A DNA stretch of 64,000 nt from CAVWDU01 sp963753815 (GTDB taxonomy: Bacteria > Pseudomonadota > Gammaproteobacteria > Pseudomonadales > Halieaceae): contig CAVWDU010000007.1 in the NCBI GenBank assembly GCA_963753815.1, positions 62,001 to 126,000 on the forward strand. The letters run 5' to 3'. The first letter of the stretch is position 1. The number at the start of each line of letters is the position of its first letter. Positions 45,419-55,052 of this stretch are shown piece by piece. A model generated the notes under the pieces. That model saw only the letters and a list, made by a program, of their open reading frames with translations. It did not search any database and was not told the DNA's origin. The position numbers and the translations under genes were made by a program.

Positions 45419-47662
45419 ATGTCGCACAATCACAGGGCCGCCATTCCGCAGGACGCGCTGCAGGCCTGCAGATTGCGGGCCGCGGAACTCATCGCTGAGA
45501 TGTCACTGGATGAAAAACTCGGCCAGCTCAGCCAGGTCAACGGTGGCGATCCGGGACTGCGGGACGCTGTTCGAGCCGGGCGTATCGGCTCGATACTCAA
45601 CGAGGTTGACGTCGACGAGATCAACGAACTCCAGCGCATAGCCGTGGAGGAGAGCCGGCTGGGTATACCGCTGGTCATCGGGCGAGACGTCATTCACGGC
45701 TTCAAAACCATCTTCCCGATCCCGCTTGGCCAGGCGGCGAGCTGGGACCCCGATGCGGTCAGCCTGGCAGCCCGGGTCGCGGCGGCGGAAGCTGTCTCCA
45801 GCGGCATCAACTGGACCTTCGCCCCGATGATCGATATCACCCGCGATCCGCGCTGGGGTCGAATCGCCGAGAGCCTCGGCGAAGACCCCTACCTCTGCGG
45901 CCAACTCGGCGCTGCGATGGTCCGCGGTTTCCAGGGCGAGGACCTCGCCGATCCCCTCTCCATTGCCGCCTGTGCCAAGCACTTTGCCGGTTATGGCGCG
46001 GTCGAGGGGGGCGTGGATTACAGCAGCGCTAACATCCCGGAAAACGAGTTGCGCAACGTGTACCTGCGGCCCTTCCAGGACGCACTGGAGGCCGGCGTTG
46101 CCACCTTCATGTCCTCCTTCAGCGACCTCAACGGCGTCCCGGCCACGGGCAACGATTTCCTGATGCGCCAGGTCCTGCGGGAGGAATGGGGTTACGATGG
46201 CATGGTGGTGAGCGACTGGAACGCCATCGGTGAACTCACCGTGCACGGCTTCACCGCCAACGACCGGGAAGCCGCGCTGGCGGCGGCCAGGGCCGGTATC
46301 GATATGGAAATGGCGAGCGGCCACTACGCCTACCACCTGCCGGCCCTGATAGCCGATGGCCTCATCGACGAGGCGCAAATCGACACCATGGTGGCCAACG
46401 TGCTGCAGCTCAAGCTGGCACTCGGGTTGTTCGACCGTCCCTATACCGACCCCCACGCTTCGCCGGCGCCGGTCAACCCCGAGCATCTCCAGGCCGCCAG
46501 AAAAGTGGCCACGCGCAGCTGCGTGCTGCTAAAGAACAGCGAAGACCGCCTGCCGCTGGCTGCGACCGACCTCCAGTCGGTGGCGGTGATCGGGCCGCTA
46601 GCCGACGACGGCTACGAACAGCTGGGGACCTGGGTATTCGACGGTGAATCAAGGCACAGCCACACCTGCCTGCAGGCGATCCAGGCAGCGGTCGGGGAGG
46701 ACGTGGCCGTGCACTGGGCCCCGGGACTGACCCACTCCCGCTGTCGCGAAACCGGGGGCTTCGAGGAGGCCGTGGCAGCAGCAGCCCGGTCCGACGTCAC
46801 GATCCTGTTTCTCGGCGAGGAGTCGATCCTCTCCGGGGAGGCGCATTGCCGGGCGGAAATCGACCTGCCGGGCGGACAGGCGGAACTGGTAGACGCCGTC
46901 GCCGCCACCGGAACCCCCATCGTGCTGGTGGTGATGGCGGGGCGGCCACTCACCCTGGGCGGAATCCTCGACAAGGTCGATGCCCTGCTCTACGCCTGGC
47001 ACCCCGGCACGATGGCGGGGCCGGCGATCGCCGACCTGCTGTTCGGGGTCGAGTCTCCCTCCGGCAAATTACCGGTGACCTTTCCCCGCCTCGTCGGGCA
47101 GATACCGATCTACTACGCGCGCAAGAACACCGGCAGGCCGCCCTCCCACGACGCCATCACCCTGATCGACGAGATCGACGGCAAGGCACCGCAGACCTCC
47201 CTGGGCATGTCTGCATTTCATCTCGACGCCGGCTTTACCCCGCAGTTCCCCTTCGGCTTCGGTTTGTCCTACGGACGTTTCGAGTACGGCGATCTCTCCG
47301 TCAGTGCGGGACAGGTCGTCATGGGCGAGAGCCTGGAAGTGGGTGCGACGCTGCACAACCGTGGCCCGCGTGCGGCCGAGGAAGTGGTGCAACTGTACGT
47401 CCGCGACCTCGTCGGCAATGTGACCCGGCCGATCCGGGAGCTCAAGGGATTCCGCCGCGTGCGACTGGCGCCGGGGGCCAGCGAGCGGGTGAGCTTCCGG
47501 CTGCACACCGACGACCTGGCCTTTTACAACCAGCGCATGGAACGGGTCACCGAACCGGGACAGTTTCACGTCTGGATCGGCGGCAGTGCGGAGGCCGAAC
47601 TCGGCGGAGAGTTCGAGGTGATCGAACGCTCCGCCCATGTGAACACGGGCACAGGGAACTGA
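45419..47662 (+). CDS. GH3 beta-glucosidase (copy 1, cytoplasmic)
   Basis: The 747-residue enzyme has the GH3 layout: a TIM-barrel domain with nucleophile Asp266 in YDGMVVSDWNAI and substrate-pocket motifs WTFAPMIDITRDPRWGR and AKHFAGYGAVEGG, an alpha/beta sandwich (around residues 380-560), and a C-terminal fibronectin III-like domain (AAEEVVQLYVRD, RPIRELKGFRRV). The order matches BglX-type beta-glucosidases. Unlike BglX it has no signal peptide, so it should hydrolyse imported beta-glucooligosaccharides in the cytoplasm. A second GH3 gene follows after 2 bases, then a GPH transporter gene. Confidence 0.92.
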   Translation: MSHNHRAAIPQDALQACRLRAAELIAEMSLDEKLGQLSQVNGGDPGLRDAVRAGRIGSILNEVDVDEINELQRIAVEESRLGIPLVIGRDVIHGFKTIFPIPLGQAASWDPDAVSLAARVAAAEAVSSGINWTFAPMIDITRDPRWGRIAESLGEDPYLCGQLGAAMVRGFQGEDLADPLSIAACAKHFAGYGAVEGGVDYSSANIPENELRNVYLRPFQDALEAGVATFMSSFSDLNGVPATGNDFLMRQVLREEWGYDGMVVSDWNAIGELTVHGFTANDREAALAAARAGIDMEMASGHYAYHLPALIADGLIDEAQIDTMVANVLQLKLALGLFDRPYTDPHASPAPVNPEHLQAARKVATRSCVLLKNSEDRLPLAATDLQSVAVIGPLADDGYEQLGTWVFDGESRHSHTCLQAIQAAVGEDVAVHWAPGLTHSRCRETGGFEEAVAAAARSDVTILFLGEESILSGEAHCRAEIDLPGGQAELVDAVAATGTPIVLVVMAGRPLTLGGILDKVDALLYAWHPGTMAGPAIADLLFGVESPSGKLPVTFPRLVGQIPIYYARKNTGRPPSHDAITLIDEIDGKAPQTSLGMSAFHLDAGFTPQFPFGFGLSYGRFEYGDLSVSAGQVVMGESLEVGATLHNRGPRAAEEVVQLYVRDLVGNVTRPIRELKGFRRVRLAPGASERVSFRLHTDDLAFYNQRMERVTEPGQFHVWIGGSAEAELGGEFEVIERSAHVNTGTGN

Positions 47663-47664
47663 GG

Positions 47665-49476
47665 ATGCTGGAAGACGCGAAAGCAAAGGCGGACACACTG
47701 CTGCGAAAAATGACACTGGCGCAGAAGATCGGCCAGATGGTGCAGACGGAGCGGATGGCGATCACCCCGGAACAGGTCAAGGCCTGGCACGTCGGTTCCG
47801 TACTCAGCGGCGGCGGCTCCTGCCCCGGGAAAAACCGGCTCCAGGACTGGGTCGATATGAACGACGCCTACTGGGCCGCGTCGATGGAGGCGGACGACGA
47901 CCACCTCGCCATCCCGATCATCTATGGTGTGGATGCCGTCCACGGCAACAACAACGTGCTCGGCGCCACCGTGTTTCCCCACAATATCGGCCTCGGCGCC
48001 GCCAATGACCCGGAACTGCTGGAACGCATCGCCAGGATCACTGCCAGGGAAGTGCTGGCGAGCGGGGTCGAGTGGACCTTCGCACCGACTCTCGCCGTCG
48101 CCCGCAACGCGCAATGGGGGCGGACCTACGAGAGTTACTCCGAAGACCCCGAGATCGTCGGCACCTACGCCGCCCGGTTCGTGCGCGGATTGCAGGGCGA
48201 CCTCGGGGAAGATGGACTGGTCGCCTGTGTCAAGCACTGGGTCGGCGATGGCGGAACCCGACACGGTATCGAACAGGGTGACACCCGGGTTCCCGAGACC
48301 GAACTGCGACGCCTGCACATGGCGCCCTACCTGCCGGCGCTGGAGGCCGGGGTGCTGACGCTCATGGTGTCGTTCAATTCATGGAACGGGGACAAGTGCC
48401 ACGGTAACGGCTACCTCGTCGACTACGTGCTCAAACAGCAGCTGGGCTTCGACGGCTTCGTCATCTCGGACTGGGACGGCATCGACTACCTGGCCGACAG
48501 TTACTACGACGCCGTCGCCCTCGGCGCCAACGCCGGCATCGATATGTTCATGGTGTCGGAGAACTGGCAACCGTTCATCGAACACCTGAACACGCATGTC
48601 ACCCGTGGGAACGTTCCCGTCTCGCGCATCGACGACGCCGTGCGCCGTATTCTCACAGTCAAGTACGCCTATGGGCTGTTCGACAAACCGCGGCCGGCCA
48701 GCCGGCGCTGGTCCGGTGACAACAGTTTCGGCAGCGACGACCACCGCGAAGTGGCCCGCGAGGCGGTGAGGAAATCGCTGGTACTGTTGAAGAACGACGG
48801 CGGCCTGCTGCCGTTGACACGGGAGCAACGCGTCCTGGTGGCCGGGAAGAATGCCGACAATCGCGGTCACCAGTGCGGCGGGTTCACGGTGGCCTGGCAG
48901 GGCACCTCGGGTAACCAGGCTATCATCGGCGGCAGCTCCATCTGGGAAGGCATCCGGGATGCGGTGCCGGGCGCAGAGCTGAGTGCGGATGGCCTCGGCG
49001 AGGACGCCGACCCCGAGCGGCACGATGTCGCGGTCGTCGTCATCGGCGAGACACCCTATGCCGAGGGCATGGGTGATATCCGACCCGGCGACGACATCAT
49101 CGTCCAGGCGGGGTCACAGATCAACGGTTCCCTGAAAGTCCTGGAACCCTACGGACGCACGCTCAACCTGTCGGAACTGCACCCGGAAGACCTGCGTACC
49201 ATTATCAACATCGCCAGGCAGGGTGTTCCCGTGGTGACGGTGTTATTGTCCGGCCGCCCACTGGTGGCAAACTACGAGATCGAAGCATCCACCGCCTTCG
49301 TGGCGGCCTGGCTGCCGGGATCGGAGGGCCGGGGTGTGGCCGATGTGCTGCTCGGTGATCACCCGTTTACCGGCAGGCTGTCCTTTTCCTGGCCCCGGTC
49401 AACGGAACGCACCTGCGATGTGGGGGATCCTGGCTACGAGGTGCTGTTCCCCCGCGGCTTCGGCCTAGACGGTTGA
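47665..49476 (+). CDS. GH3 beta-glucosidase/exo-glucanase (copy 2, cytoplasmic)
   Basis: ATG 47665 lies 2 bases after the previous stop, with GAGG just upstream; the frame is open much further upstream but that part overlaps copy 1 and is not coding. The 603-residue enzyme has nucleophile Asp269 in FDGFVISDWDGIDYL, YGVDAVHGNNNVLGATVFPH and CVKHWVGDGGTRHG, as in ExoI/Cel3-type beta-glucan exohydrolases. It lacks the fibronectin III domain of copy 1 and has no signal peptide. The two enzymes may split specificity between beta-1,3 and other linkages. Confidence 0.92.
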   Translation: MLEDAKAKADTLLRKMTLAQKIGQMVQTERMAITPEQVKAWHVGSVLSGGGSCPGKNRLQDWVDMNDAYWAASMEADDDHLAIPIIYGVDAVHGNNNVLGATVFPHNIGLGAANDPELLERIARITAREVLASGVEWTFAPTLAVARNAQWGRTYESYSEDPEIVGTYAARFVRGLQGDLGEDGLVACVKHWVGDGGTRHGIEQGDTRVPETELRRLHMAPYLPALEAGVLTLMVSFNSWNGDKCHGNGYLVDYVLKQQLGFDGFVISDWDGIDYLADSYYDAVALGANAGIDMFMVSENWQPFIEHLNTHVTRGNVPVSRIDDAVRRILTVKYAYGLFDKPRPASRRWSGDNSFGSDDHREVAREAVRKSLVLLKNDGGLLPLTREQRVLVAGKNADNRGHQCGGFTVAWQGTSGNQAIIGGSSIWEGIRDAVPGAELSADGLGEDADPERHDVAVVVIGETPYAEGMGDIRPGDDIIVQAGSQINGSLKVLEPYGRTLNLSELHPEDLRTIINIARQGVPVVTVLLSGRPLVANYEIEASTAFVAAWLPGSEGRGVADVLLGDHPFTGRLSFSWPRSTERTCDVGDPGYEVLFPRGFGLDG

Positions 49477-49593
49477 AACTCTCGATACCCTGCCAGGCAG
49501 AGGGCGGCGCACCAGCACCACGATAGGCGACGCCACCCAGCCGGGGTGCAGCGCGCCTGAACCGCTACAGGGCTGCCAAGGAAAACAATAACG

Positions 49594-51054
49594 ATGAGCG
49601 ATACGCCTCAGTACGCGACCGCACCCGAAGACCGTATCCCCCTGCGCAACAAACTGATCTACGGGTTGGGGGCATTCGTCAACAATATCCTGGCCGCGGC
49701 GATCGGCGGCATGGCCATCGTGCTTAATCTCGGTCTCGGGATGAACCCCGCACTGGTGGGACTGCTCGGGGCATTGCCGCGACTGACCGACGCCTTCACC
49801 GACCCGCTGATGGGTTACCTCTCCGACCACACCCGCTCGCGGTGGGGGCGTCGCCGACCCTACATATTCTTCGGCGCGATCGCCGCCGGGCTGTTGTTCA
49901 TCCTCCTCTGGCAGCTGCCCGAAGGCCGCAGCGAAGCTTACTATTTCTGGTATTTTCTCCTCGGCTCCCTGCTCTTCTACCTCGCCTACACGGTGTTTGC
50001 GACGCCGTGGGTCGCACTGGGCTACGAACTGACGCCGGACTACCACGAGCGCACCCGGGTCATGGCGGTACAGAATTTCATGGGGCAGCTCGCCTACCTG
50101 ATCTCGCCCTGGTTCCTCTGGATCATGCAGCACGAGGGCTGGTTCGACGACATGGTGAGTGGCGCCGCGAGCCTGTCGGTCGCGATCGGTCTCTCGGCTA
50201 TCGTCCTCGGCATCATGCCGGCGCTGTTCCTGCGCGAGCGCTTCAAGGACATCGCCCTGGAGGAACTGGAGGCGGGCGGAGAACCCGGTAACGGCACGCT
50301 CCAGGCCCTGCGCAGGGTCACCGGGGACTTCTTCGGTGGCTTCATCGCCGCCCTGAAGTTTTCACCCTTTCTCAAGCTGTGCCTGGCGACGTTCCTGGTG
50401 TTCAACGGCTTCATGATGGTGGCGTCGTTCCAGTCCTACGTGATCATCTACTATGTGTTCGGTGGTGACCAGGCGCTGGGCGCGGAGTACGCGGGCTGGG
50501 CCGGTACCGCCTCGGCCGTCGGCACCTTCGTGGCGATCTTCCTGGTGAGCTGGCTGTCCACCCGCATCGGCAAGCGGCGCGCATTTTTCTTCTCCACCGG
50601 CCTCTCGATGCTGGGCTATGCCCTGAAATGGTTCTGCTACAACCCGGACATCCCCTGGCTGTTACTGCTGCCCGCCCCGCTGATCGCTTTCGGCCTGGGC
50701 GGCCTGTTCACGCTGATGGGCTCAATGATTGCCGATGTCTGCGATATGGACGAGTTGCAGACCCACGAGCGACGCGAGGGCATGTTCGGCTCCATCTACT
50801 GGTGGGTGGTCAAGCTCGGCATGGCCGCGGCACTGGCGACCGGCGGCGTGTTGCTGAACGTCACCGGGTTCGATGTGGCCCTGGGTGGTGGGCAATCCGC
50901 CGACACGCTGCAGATGATGCGCGTTTTCGACATCGCCATCCCCCTGCTCTCCTCCGGCATCGCCATCTGGCTGATCGCCGCCTACCCCATCACCGAACAG
51001 AAAGCCCATGAAGTGCGCAAGCAACTGGAGCAGCGGCGCGGCGCAGTGAACTGA
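49594..51054 (+). CDS. GPH-type glycoside:cation symporter (MFS)
   Basis: The 486-residue membrane protein has about 12 helices and the glycoside-pentoside-hexuronide signatures: LTDAFTDPLMGYLSDHTRSRWGRRRPYI in two parts (DAFTDPLMGYLSDHTRS and WGRRRPYIFFG), WVALGYELTPDYHERTRV, and GSMIADVCDMDELQTHERR. This is the MelB-like family, which imports di- or oligosaccharides with Na+ or H+. It follows two cytoplasmic GH3 genes on the same strand, 117 bases away, so beta-glucosides such as laminaribiose are likely cargo. Confidence 0.92.
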   Translation: MSDTPQYATAPEDRIPLRNKLIYGLGAFVNNILAAAIGGMAIVLNLGLGMNPALVGLLGALPRLTDAFTDPLMGYLSDHTRSRWGRRRPYIFFGAIAAGLLFILLWQLPEGRSEAYYFWYFLLGSLLFYLAYTVFATPWVALGYELTPDYHERTRVMAVQNFMGQLAYLISPWFLWIMQHEGWFDDMVSGAASLSVAIGLSAIVLGIMPALFLRERFKDIALEELEAGGEPGNGTLQALRRVTGDFFGGFIAALKFSPFLKLCLATFLVFNGFMMVASFQSYVIIYYVFGGDQALGAEYAGWAGTASAVGTFVAIFLVSWLSTRIGKRRAFFFSTGLSMLGYALKWFCYNPDIPWLLLLPAPLIAFGLGGLFTLMGSMIADVCDMDELQTHERREGMFGSIYWWVVKLGMAAALATGGVLLNVTGFDVALGGGQSADTLQMMRVFDIAIPLLSSGIAIWLIAAYPITEQKAHEVRKQLEQRRGAVN

Positions 51055-51199
51055 TCCACGGCCGGACCGGGTAGCCCGAACATCCGAACCGCGACGCATC
51101 GGCGCTGGCCGTTCTCGAGTGGCTGGAACGGAGGCTACGACAACCCGGTGAGCGTACCCGGGAATACCGGCAACGGCAGCAACCAACGAGGTAGTGATC

Positions 51200-52175
51200 A
51201 TGAGCTCTATCCCTGTGCGCTGGGGCATCGTCGGCGCGGGCCGCATCGCCCACAGCTTTGCCCGCGATATAGCCGCGGCAGACGGAGCCGAACTGGTCGC
51301 CGTGGCCGCGCGGGATGCCTTCGCGGGCCCGTGCTTTCGGCGACCAACACCACATCGACAACTGCTACGGTGACTACACCGACCTGTACGCCGCAGCGGA
51401 CGTCGATGCCGTCTATGTCGCCACCCCCCACAGCTGCCACCTCGACAACTGTCGCGAGGCCCTTGCCGCCGGCAAGGCGGTCCTGTGCGAAAAGCCGCTG
51501 GTGCTCGAACCCGGCCGAGTGTCAGTCGCTTATCGACGCTGCGGATGCGAGTGGCGGCTACCTCATGGAAGGCATGTGGACCTGGTTTCTCCCCGCCGTC
51601 AGGCGCGCGCTGGACTGGTATCGGGCCGGGCGCATCGGTGAGCTGCTGCACCTGAAATCCGACTTCGGCTACCCGCTCGAGTACGGCGAACGGGTACGCG
51701 AGTACGATGCCCGGCTCGGTGGCGGCGCAGTGCTGGAGATGGGCATCTACCCGGTCGCGATCGCCCGGTTATTCATTGGACGCGGTCCCGAGCGCATTCA
51801 GGTATCGGGAAGACGGGCGCCGAACGGGGTGGAGGATGACATGGTCGCGATCTGCGACTACGGCGATTGCACGGCGACCCTGGCCACCAGCTTCAGGTGC
51901 AAGCTGCCGAACTGGACCTACCTGGTCGGCACCGAGGGCACCATTGCCATCCCCGACTTCTGGTGCGCGCGGCGATGCCTGCTGTACCGCCTGGATCAAC
52001 TTGTTGATGAGTTCGACGACGGCCGCAGTACCGGAGGTTTCGACTACGAGATCGAGGCGGCCAGCCGCGAGATTGCCGCCGGGGCGACGGAGTCGGCCAC
52101 ATACCGCTGGCAACCAGCCTGGCGCTGCAGGAGGACATGGCGGCGCTGCGCCGGGCTATCCCGGGAGGCGCTTGA
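51200..52175 (+). pseudogene. Gfo/Idh/MocA-family oxidoreductase (three frameshifts, probably intact in life)
   Basis: ATG 51200 opens a Rossmann domain: RWGIVGAGRIAHSFARDI. Removing one T at 51320-51321 restores AARDASRARAFGDQHH. Removing one G at 51513-51514 restores EPAECQSLIDAADASGGYL. Adding one base near 52101 restores PLATSLALQEDMAALRRA and the stop at 52173-52175. The repaired protein is about 324 residues. It carries the EKPLVLEP motif with the family Lys, and the C-terminal sheet domain GAVLEMGIYPVAIARLF. These enzymes oxidise or reduce sugars with NAD(P). It is encoded after the GPH transporter gene on the same strand. Confidence 0.8.
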
Positions 52176-52258
52176 CCATCGCGCGATCGGGGCCAGGTCG
52201 CCCGCCGCCACACTGCCGCGAATCGGATGCCGAAGACAACACCGGCGATCGACGCAGG

Positions 52259-52972
52259 CTACTCACGTACCTCGACCACCTGACTGGTTTCGAAGCGATA
52301 GCGCATGTTGCGATACACGCAGATATCGGTGACGTCCGGCGGCGTGCCGGCGGGGGAGCAGCGATAATTGGTCGACACCCGGTGGTGTCCCGCCACCGGC
52401 AGTACGCGGTGCCAGGTGTGGCCGTGTAACAACAGCAGGGAGCCCTTGCGCGGCGTCAACACGAGCTGGTCGGCGAAATCCTCGTCCACCGGACCCGGCG
52501 GTATCTCACCCCGGCGATGGGAACCGGGCACGACCAGGGTTTGCCCGCCCACCTGCGGCAGGATGTCCTCGGTGTACACCAGCCTGTTGAGATTGAAGAC
52601 CGCCGGGTTCTCGGGCGCGCAGTCCTGGTGCCAGGCCTGGCCGCGACTGCCGGACGGGGAAAACATGGTCATGCAATAGAGGGCCTGCCAGCCCTCCCCG
52701 AGCACCGCATCCGTGAGCCTTCGCAGCCGCGGGTCGCGCTCGATCTCGTCAAAAACGTCGTGACCTTCCTGCTGCGGAAACCACGGAATCACTTCGGTCG
52801 CCGCGCGACGCAGGAATTCATCATCATGGGTGAACGCAGGCGCATCACCGAAATGGTCCAGAATCAGCGCCTGGTAGCGATCCATCAGCTCGGCGTCGAA
52901 CAGGTTTTCGACGACAACGAACCCCTGCTCCTGGAAGCTGTCGGCCAGGGCGGCATAGTCCGGTTCAATCAT
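52259..52972 (-). CDS. Phytanoyl-CoA dioxygenase (PhyH) family protein
   Basis: The 237-residue protein shows the Fe(II)/2-oxoglutarate triad: His115 and Asp117 in GQAWHQDCAPENP and His188 in LLHGHTWHRVLP, with Arg198 as the likely 2-oxoglutarate ligand. VVPGSHRRGEIP is typical of the PhyH family. It should hydroxylate a small molecule in the cytoplasm. It overlaps the small secreted-protein gene upstream by 8 bases, and GH43 lies before that, so its substrate could be sugar-derived. The link is positional only. Confidence 0.82.
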   Translation of the reverse strand: MIEPDYAALADSFQEQGFVVVENLFDAELMDRYQALILDHFGDAPAFTHDDEFLRRAATEVIPWFPQQEGHDVFDEIERDPRLRRLTDAVLGEGWQALYCMTMFSPSGSRGQAWHQDCAPENPAVFNLNRLVYTEDILPQVGGQTLVVPGSHRRGEIPPGPVDEDFADQLVLTPRKGSLLLLHGHTWHRVLPVAGHHRVSTNYRCSPAGTPPDVTDICVYRNMRYRFETSQVVEVRE

Positions 52973-53265
52973 GTTTCACTCCTGAGAGCTTGTGGTAGAG
53001 ATCGGCGCCGCCATTGAGGTAAAGCGGCGCGGAGATGTAGTCCGCCCACCGTTTTTCCAGTACGGCGTTGTCGTTGAGTCGCGAATTCGACCGCGAGAAG
53101 AAGCCGCCGCAGGACTGGTCCTGCTGTTCCTGCCACTGGGGCGCGCAGCGACTGCCCGGCCAGGACCAGGACCCGCCCGTCCAGGGGTTCGAAGCGGCTC
53201 GCCTGCGCAACGGCGCCCAGCAGCAGCCCCAACAGCCAGAGCCAGGGAGACAGGCGGCTGATCAA
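52965..53265 (-). CDS. Small secreted protein of about 99 residues, unknown function (one frameshift)
   Basis: A TTG at 53265 overlaps the GH43 stop (TTGA) and opens a signal peptide, ISRLSPWLWLLGLLLGAVAQ. Removing one G from GGGG at 53138-53141 restores SLRAQWQEQQDQSCGGFFS and LNDNAVLEKRWADYISAPLY, ending at 52965 inside the PhyH gene. The mature part would be about 78 residues with one Cys. I do not recognise a family. The signal peptide followed by coherent coding sequence after the repair is the main support. Translation would be coupled at both ends (GH43 stop and PhyH start). Confidence 0.45.
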
Positions 53266-54866
53266 GCTGGCATTTCCCGGTAGTCGAAGAAATCGAAGTC
53301 CGCATACAGGCCGGTCCCGGCGATATCCTGGCAGCAGATCCCGACAAAAGCGCCGGTAAAATTGGCACCCTCCCCCTTGCCTACCTCGTCGCACAGCAGG
53401 CTGTAGTCGAGCTCGGGACCCACATTGGTCCAGGCCACACCATCTTCAGACCAGGCAAACTGCAGGCGGTCGCGATCCACGCGGGCCCGCAGGAATACCG
53501 CGGCTGACCCGGGCAGGGCCACCGGCGACGCTTGCAGCGGGTAGACCGTCGCCAGGCTTTGGTCGCCCTCGCAACTCATGATGCCGAGGTGACGGCCGAC
53601 GGCCTCTTCCCACGAGATATACAGGTAGTGGAATTTGTGTCCGTTGTAATAGCAGACCAGTCCGGCCGCCTGCTGGAAGTGCCGCGGTTGGAATTCCACC
53701 CGGGTCTCCGCCGCGAACGTGAAAGCCTGCTGCCGCCGCGCCACCAGCGCCGAATGAAACAGGCTGCCGAGGGATTCACGGCCGTAGAGCCGCAGGTAGC
53801 CGGGGCGCGCCGACAGCGAGAACAGGTCACCGGCGTCTGGCGTTCTCAGCCACTGGAACTCGACCGGGAGTGTGCCCCCGTCAAAATCAGTGCGCCCGGG
53901 TGGTACAGGCCACGGGCGGGGCGGCAGCCCGGGACCGCTCAACTCCGCGGCGGGGGCGGTTGAACCCGTCGCGTGGCGCAGCCAGCCGTCATCGTCCCAC
54001 TCGACCCGGGCCAGGGCGGTCTCACGTCCCATGGGGCTGCGCCTGCACTCCGGTGACAGGGGTCGCGAGCACAGGTACACCGCCCAGGTCGATCCGTCCG
54101 CCAGTTCCACCAGGTCGCCGTGGCCGCAGCGTTGCAGTGGCGAGTGCGGCGTGTCCCGGGCGGTGAGCACGTGACCCCGCGGGTCGACCTCGTAAGGGCC
54201 GGTGATGGCGGGGGCGCGGGCCAGGGTGATGGCATGGCCGTACCCGGTGCCTCCTTCCGCGGTCAGCAGGTAATAAAGACCGCCGCGGCGGTAGAGATGC
54301 GGGCCTTCGGTAAATCCCGTGTCCGACCCCTTGAAGATGTTGTAGCTCTCACCGATGAGTTGCCCCTGCTCCGGGGAAAACGCTTGCAGGAACACACCGC
54401 CAAAGGCACTGCGGTCCGGTCGGTGGTCCCAGATCATGCTCAGGTACCACTTGCGATCCCCGTCGTGGAACAGCGAGGGATCGAACCCGCCGCTGTGCAG
54501 GCACACGGGATCCGACCAGTCGCCGTCGATGCGGTTGCAGGTAGTGACGTAGTTGTGGCAGTCCTTGAAGTTGCCGTCAAACCGGTTCACCCGGGTATAT
54601 ACCAGCCAGAACCGCCCGTCGGCATGAGTCAGGCACGGCGCCCAGACGCCGCAGGAATCGGGCACCCCGCGCAGGTCCAGGAGTCCGGCGCGGTCGAGCG
54701 GGCGGGTCACCAGGCGCCAGTTCACCAGGTCACGGGAGTGGTGTATCTGAACCCCGGGGTACCACTCGAAGGTGGACGTGGCGATGTAGTAGTCGTCGCC
54801 GACGCGACAGATCGAGGGGTCGGGATTGAACCCGCGCAGGACGGGATTGTGAACCGTCGAGGCCAT
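53262..54866 (-). CDS. GH43 beta-xylosidase/alpha-L-arabinofuranosidase
   Basis: ATG 54866 gives 534 residues; the frame continues upstream but that part lies beyond the operator and looks non-coding. The five-blade propeller catalytic domain has Asp16 (HNPVLRGFNPDPSI, general base), Asp129 (GGFDPSLFHDGDRKWYL, pKa modulator) and Glu187 (GFTEGPHLYRRGGLYYL, general acid). The C-terminal half is a beta-sandwich (FQQAAGLVCYYNGHKFHYLY) typical of XynB-like beta-xylosidases. There is no signal peptide, so it acts on imported oligosaccharides. The presence of this activity suggests the locus also handles xylose- or arabinose-containing glycans. Confidence 0.9.
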   Translation of the reverse strand: MASTVHNPVLRGFNPDPSICRVGDDYYIATSTFEWYPGVQIHHSRDLVNWRLVTRPLDRAGLLDLRGVPDSCGVWAPCLTHADGRFWLVYTRVNRFDGNFKDCHNYVTTCNRIDGDWSDPVCLHSGGFDPSLFHDGDRKWYLSMIWDHRPDRSAFGGVFLQAFSPEQGQLIGESYNIFKGSDTGFTEGPHLYRRGGLYYLLTAEGGTGYGHAITLARAPAITGPYEVDPRGHVLTARDTPHSPLQRCGHGDLVELADGSTWAVYLCSRPLSPECRRSPMGRETALARVEWDDDGWLRHATGSTAPAAELSGPGLPPRPWPVPPGRTDFDGGTLPVEFQWLRTPDAGDLFSLSARPGYLRLYGRESLGSLFHSALVARRQQAFTFAAETRVEFQPRHFQQAAGLVCYYNGHKFHYLYISWEEAVGRHLGIMSCEGDQSLATVYPLQASPVALPGSAAVFLRARVDRDRLQFAWSEDGVAWTNVGPELDYSLLCDEVGKGEGANFTGAFVGICCQDIAGTGLYADFDFFDYREMPA

Positions 54867-54974
54867 CAGCTGGTCACCGCCCGGACGGCCGATGCATCCC
54901 GGCCCGGGACGATAACGGCCTGCACCGCGTTGGCTGCATTGTCTGCTCCGAGCCTTGCCTTTGCGAACAAAAAA

Positions 54975-54988
54975 TGTAAACGTTTTCA
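54975..54988. promoter_or_regulatory. LacI-family operator between GH43 and the regulator gene
   Basis: The sequence TGTAAACGTTTTCA is a 14-base palindrome with one mismatch and the central CG typical of LacI/PurR-family sites. It sits 65 bases upstream of the LacI-family gene and 109 bases upstream of the GH43 gene, divergently transcribed. Binding by the adjacent regulator, giving autoregulation and control of GH43, is a strong inference. Confidence 0.85.
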
Positions 54989-55052
54989 CCCCGAACCGCA
55001 AGCGCGTGCCGGCGCAGCGTTGAGCCAGGCAGTGACAGGAGAGCGTCGAGCG

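Noticed and set aside
46846..47664. Upstream extension of the second GH3 frame
   Set aside because: It overlaps the first GH3 gene in another frame. The product would be Arg/Pro-rich without family similarity, while ATG 47665 has a good ribosome-binding site.
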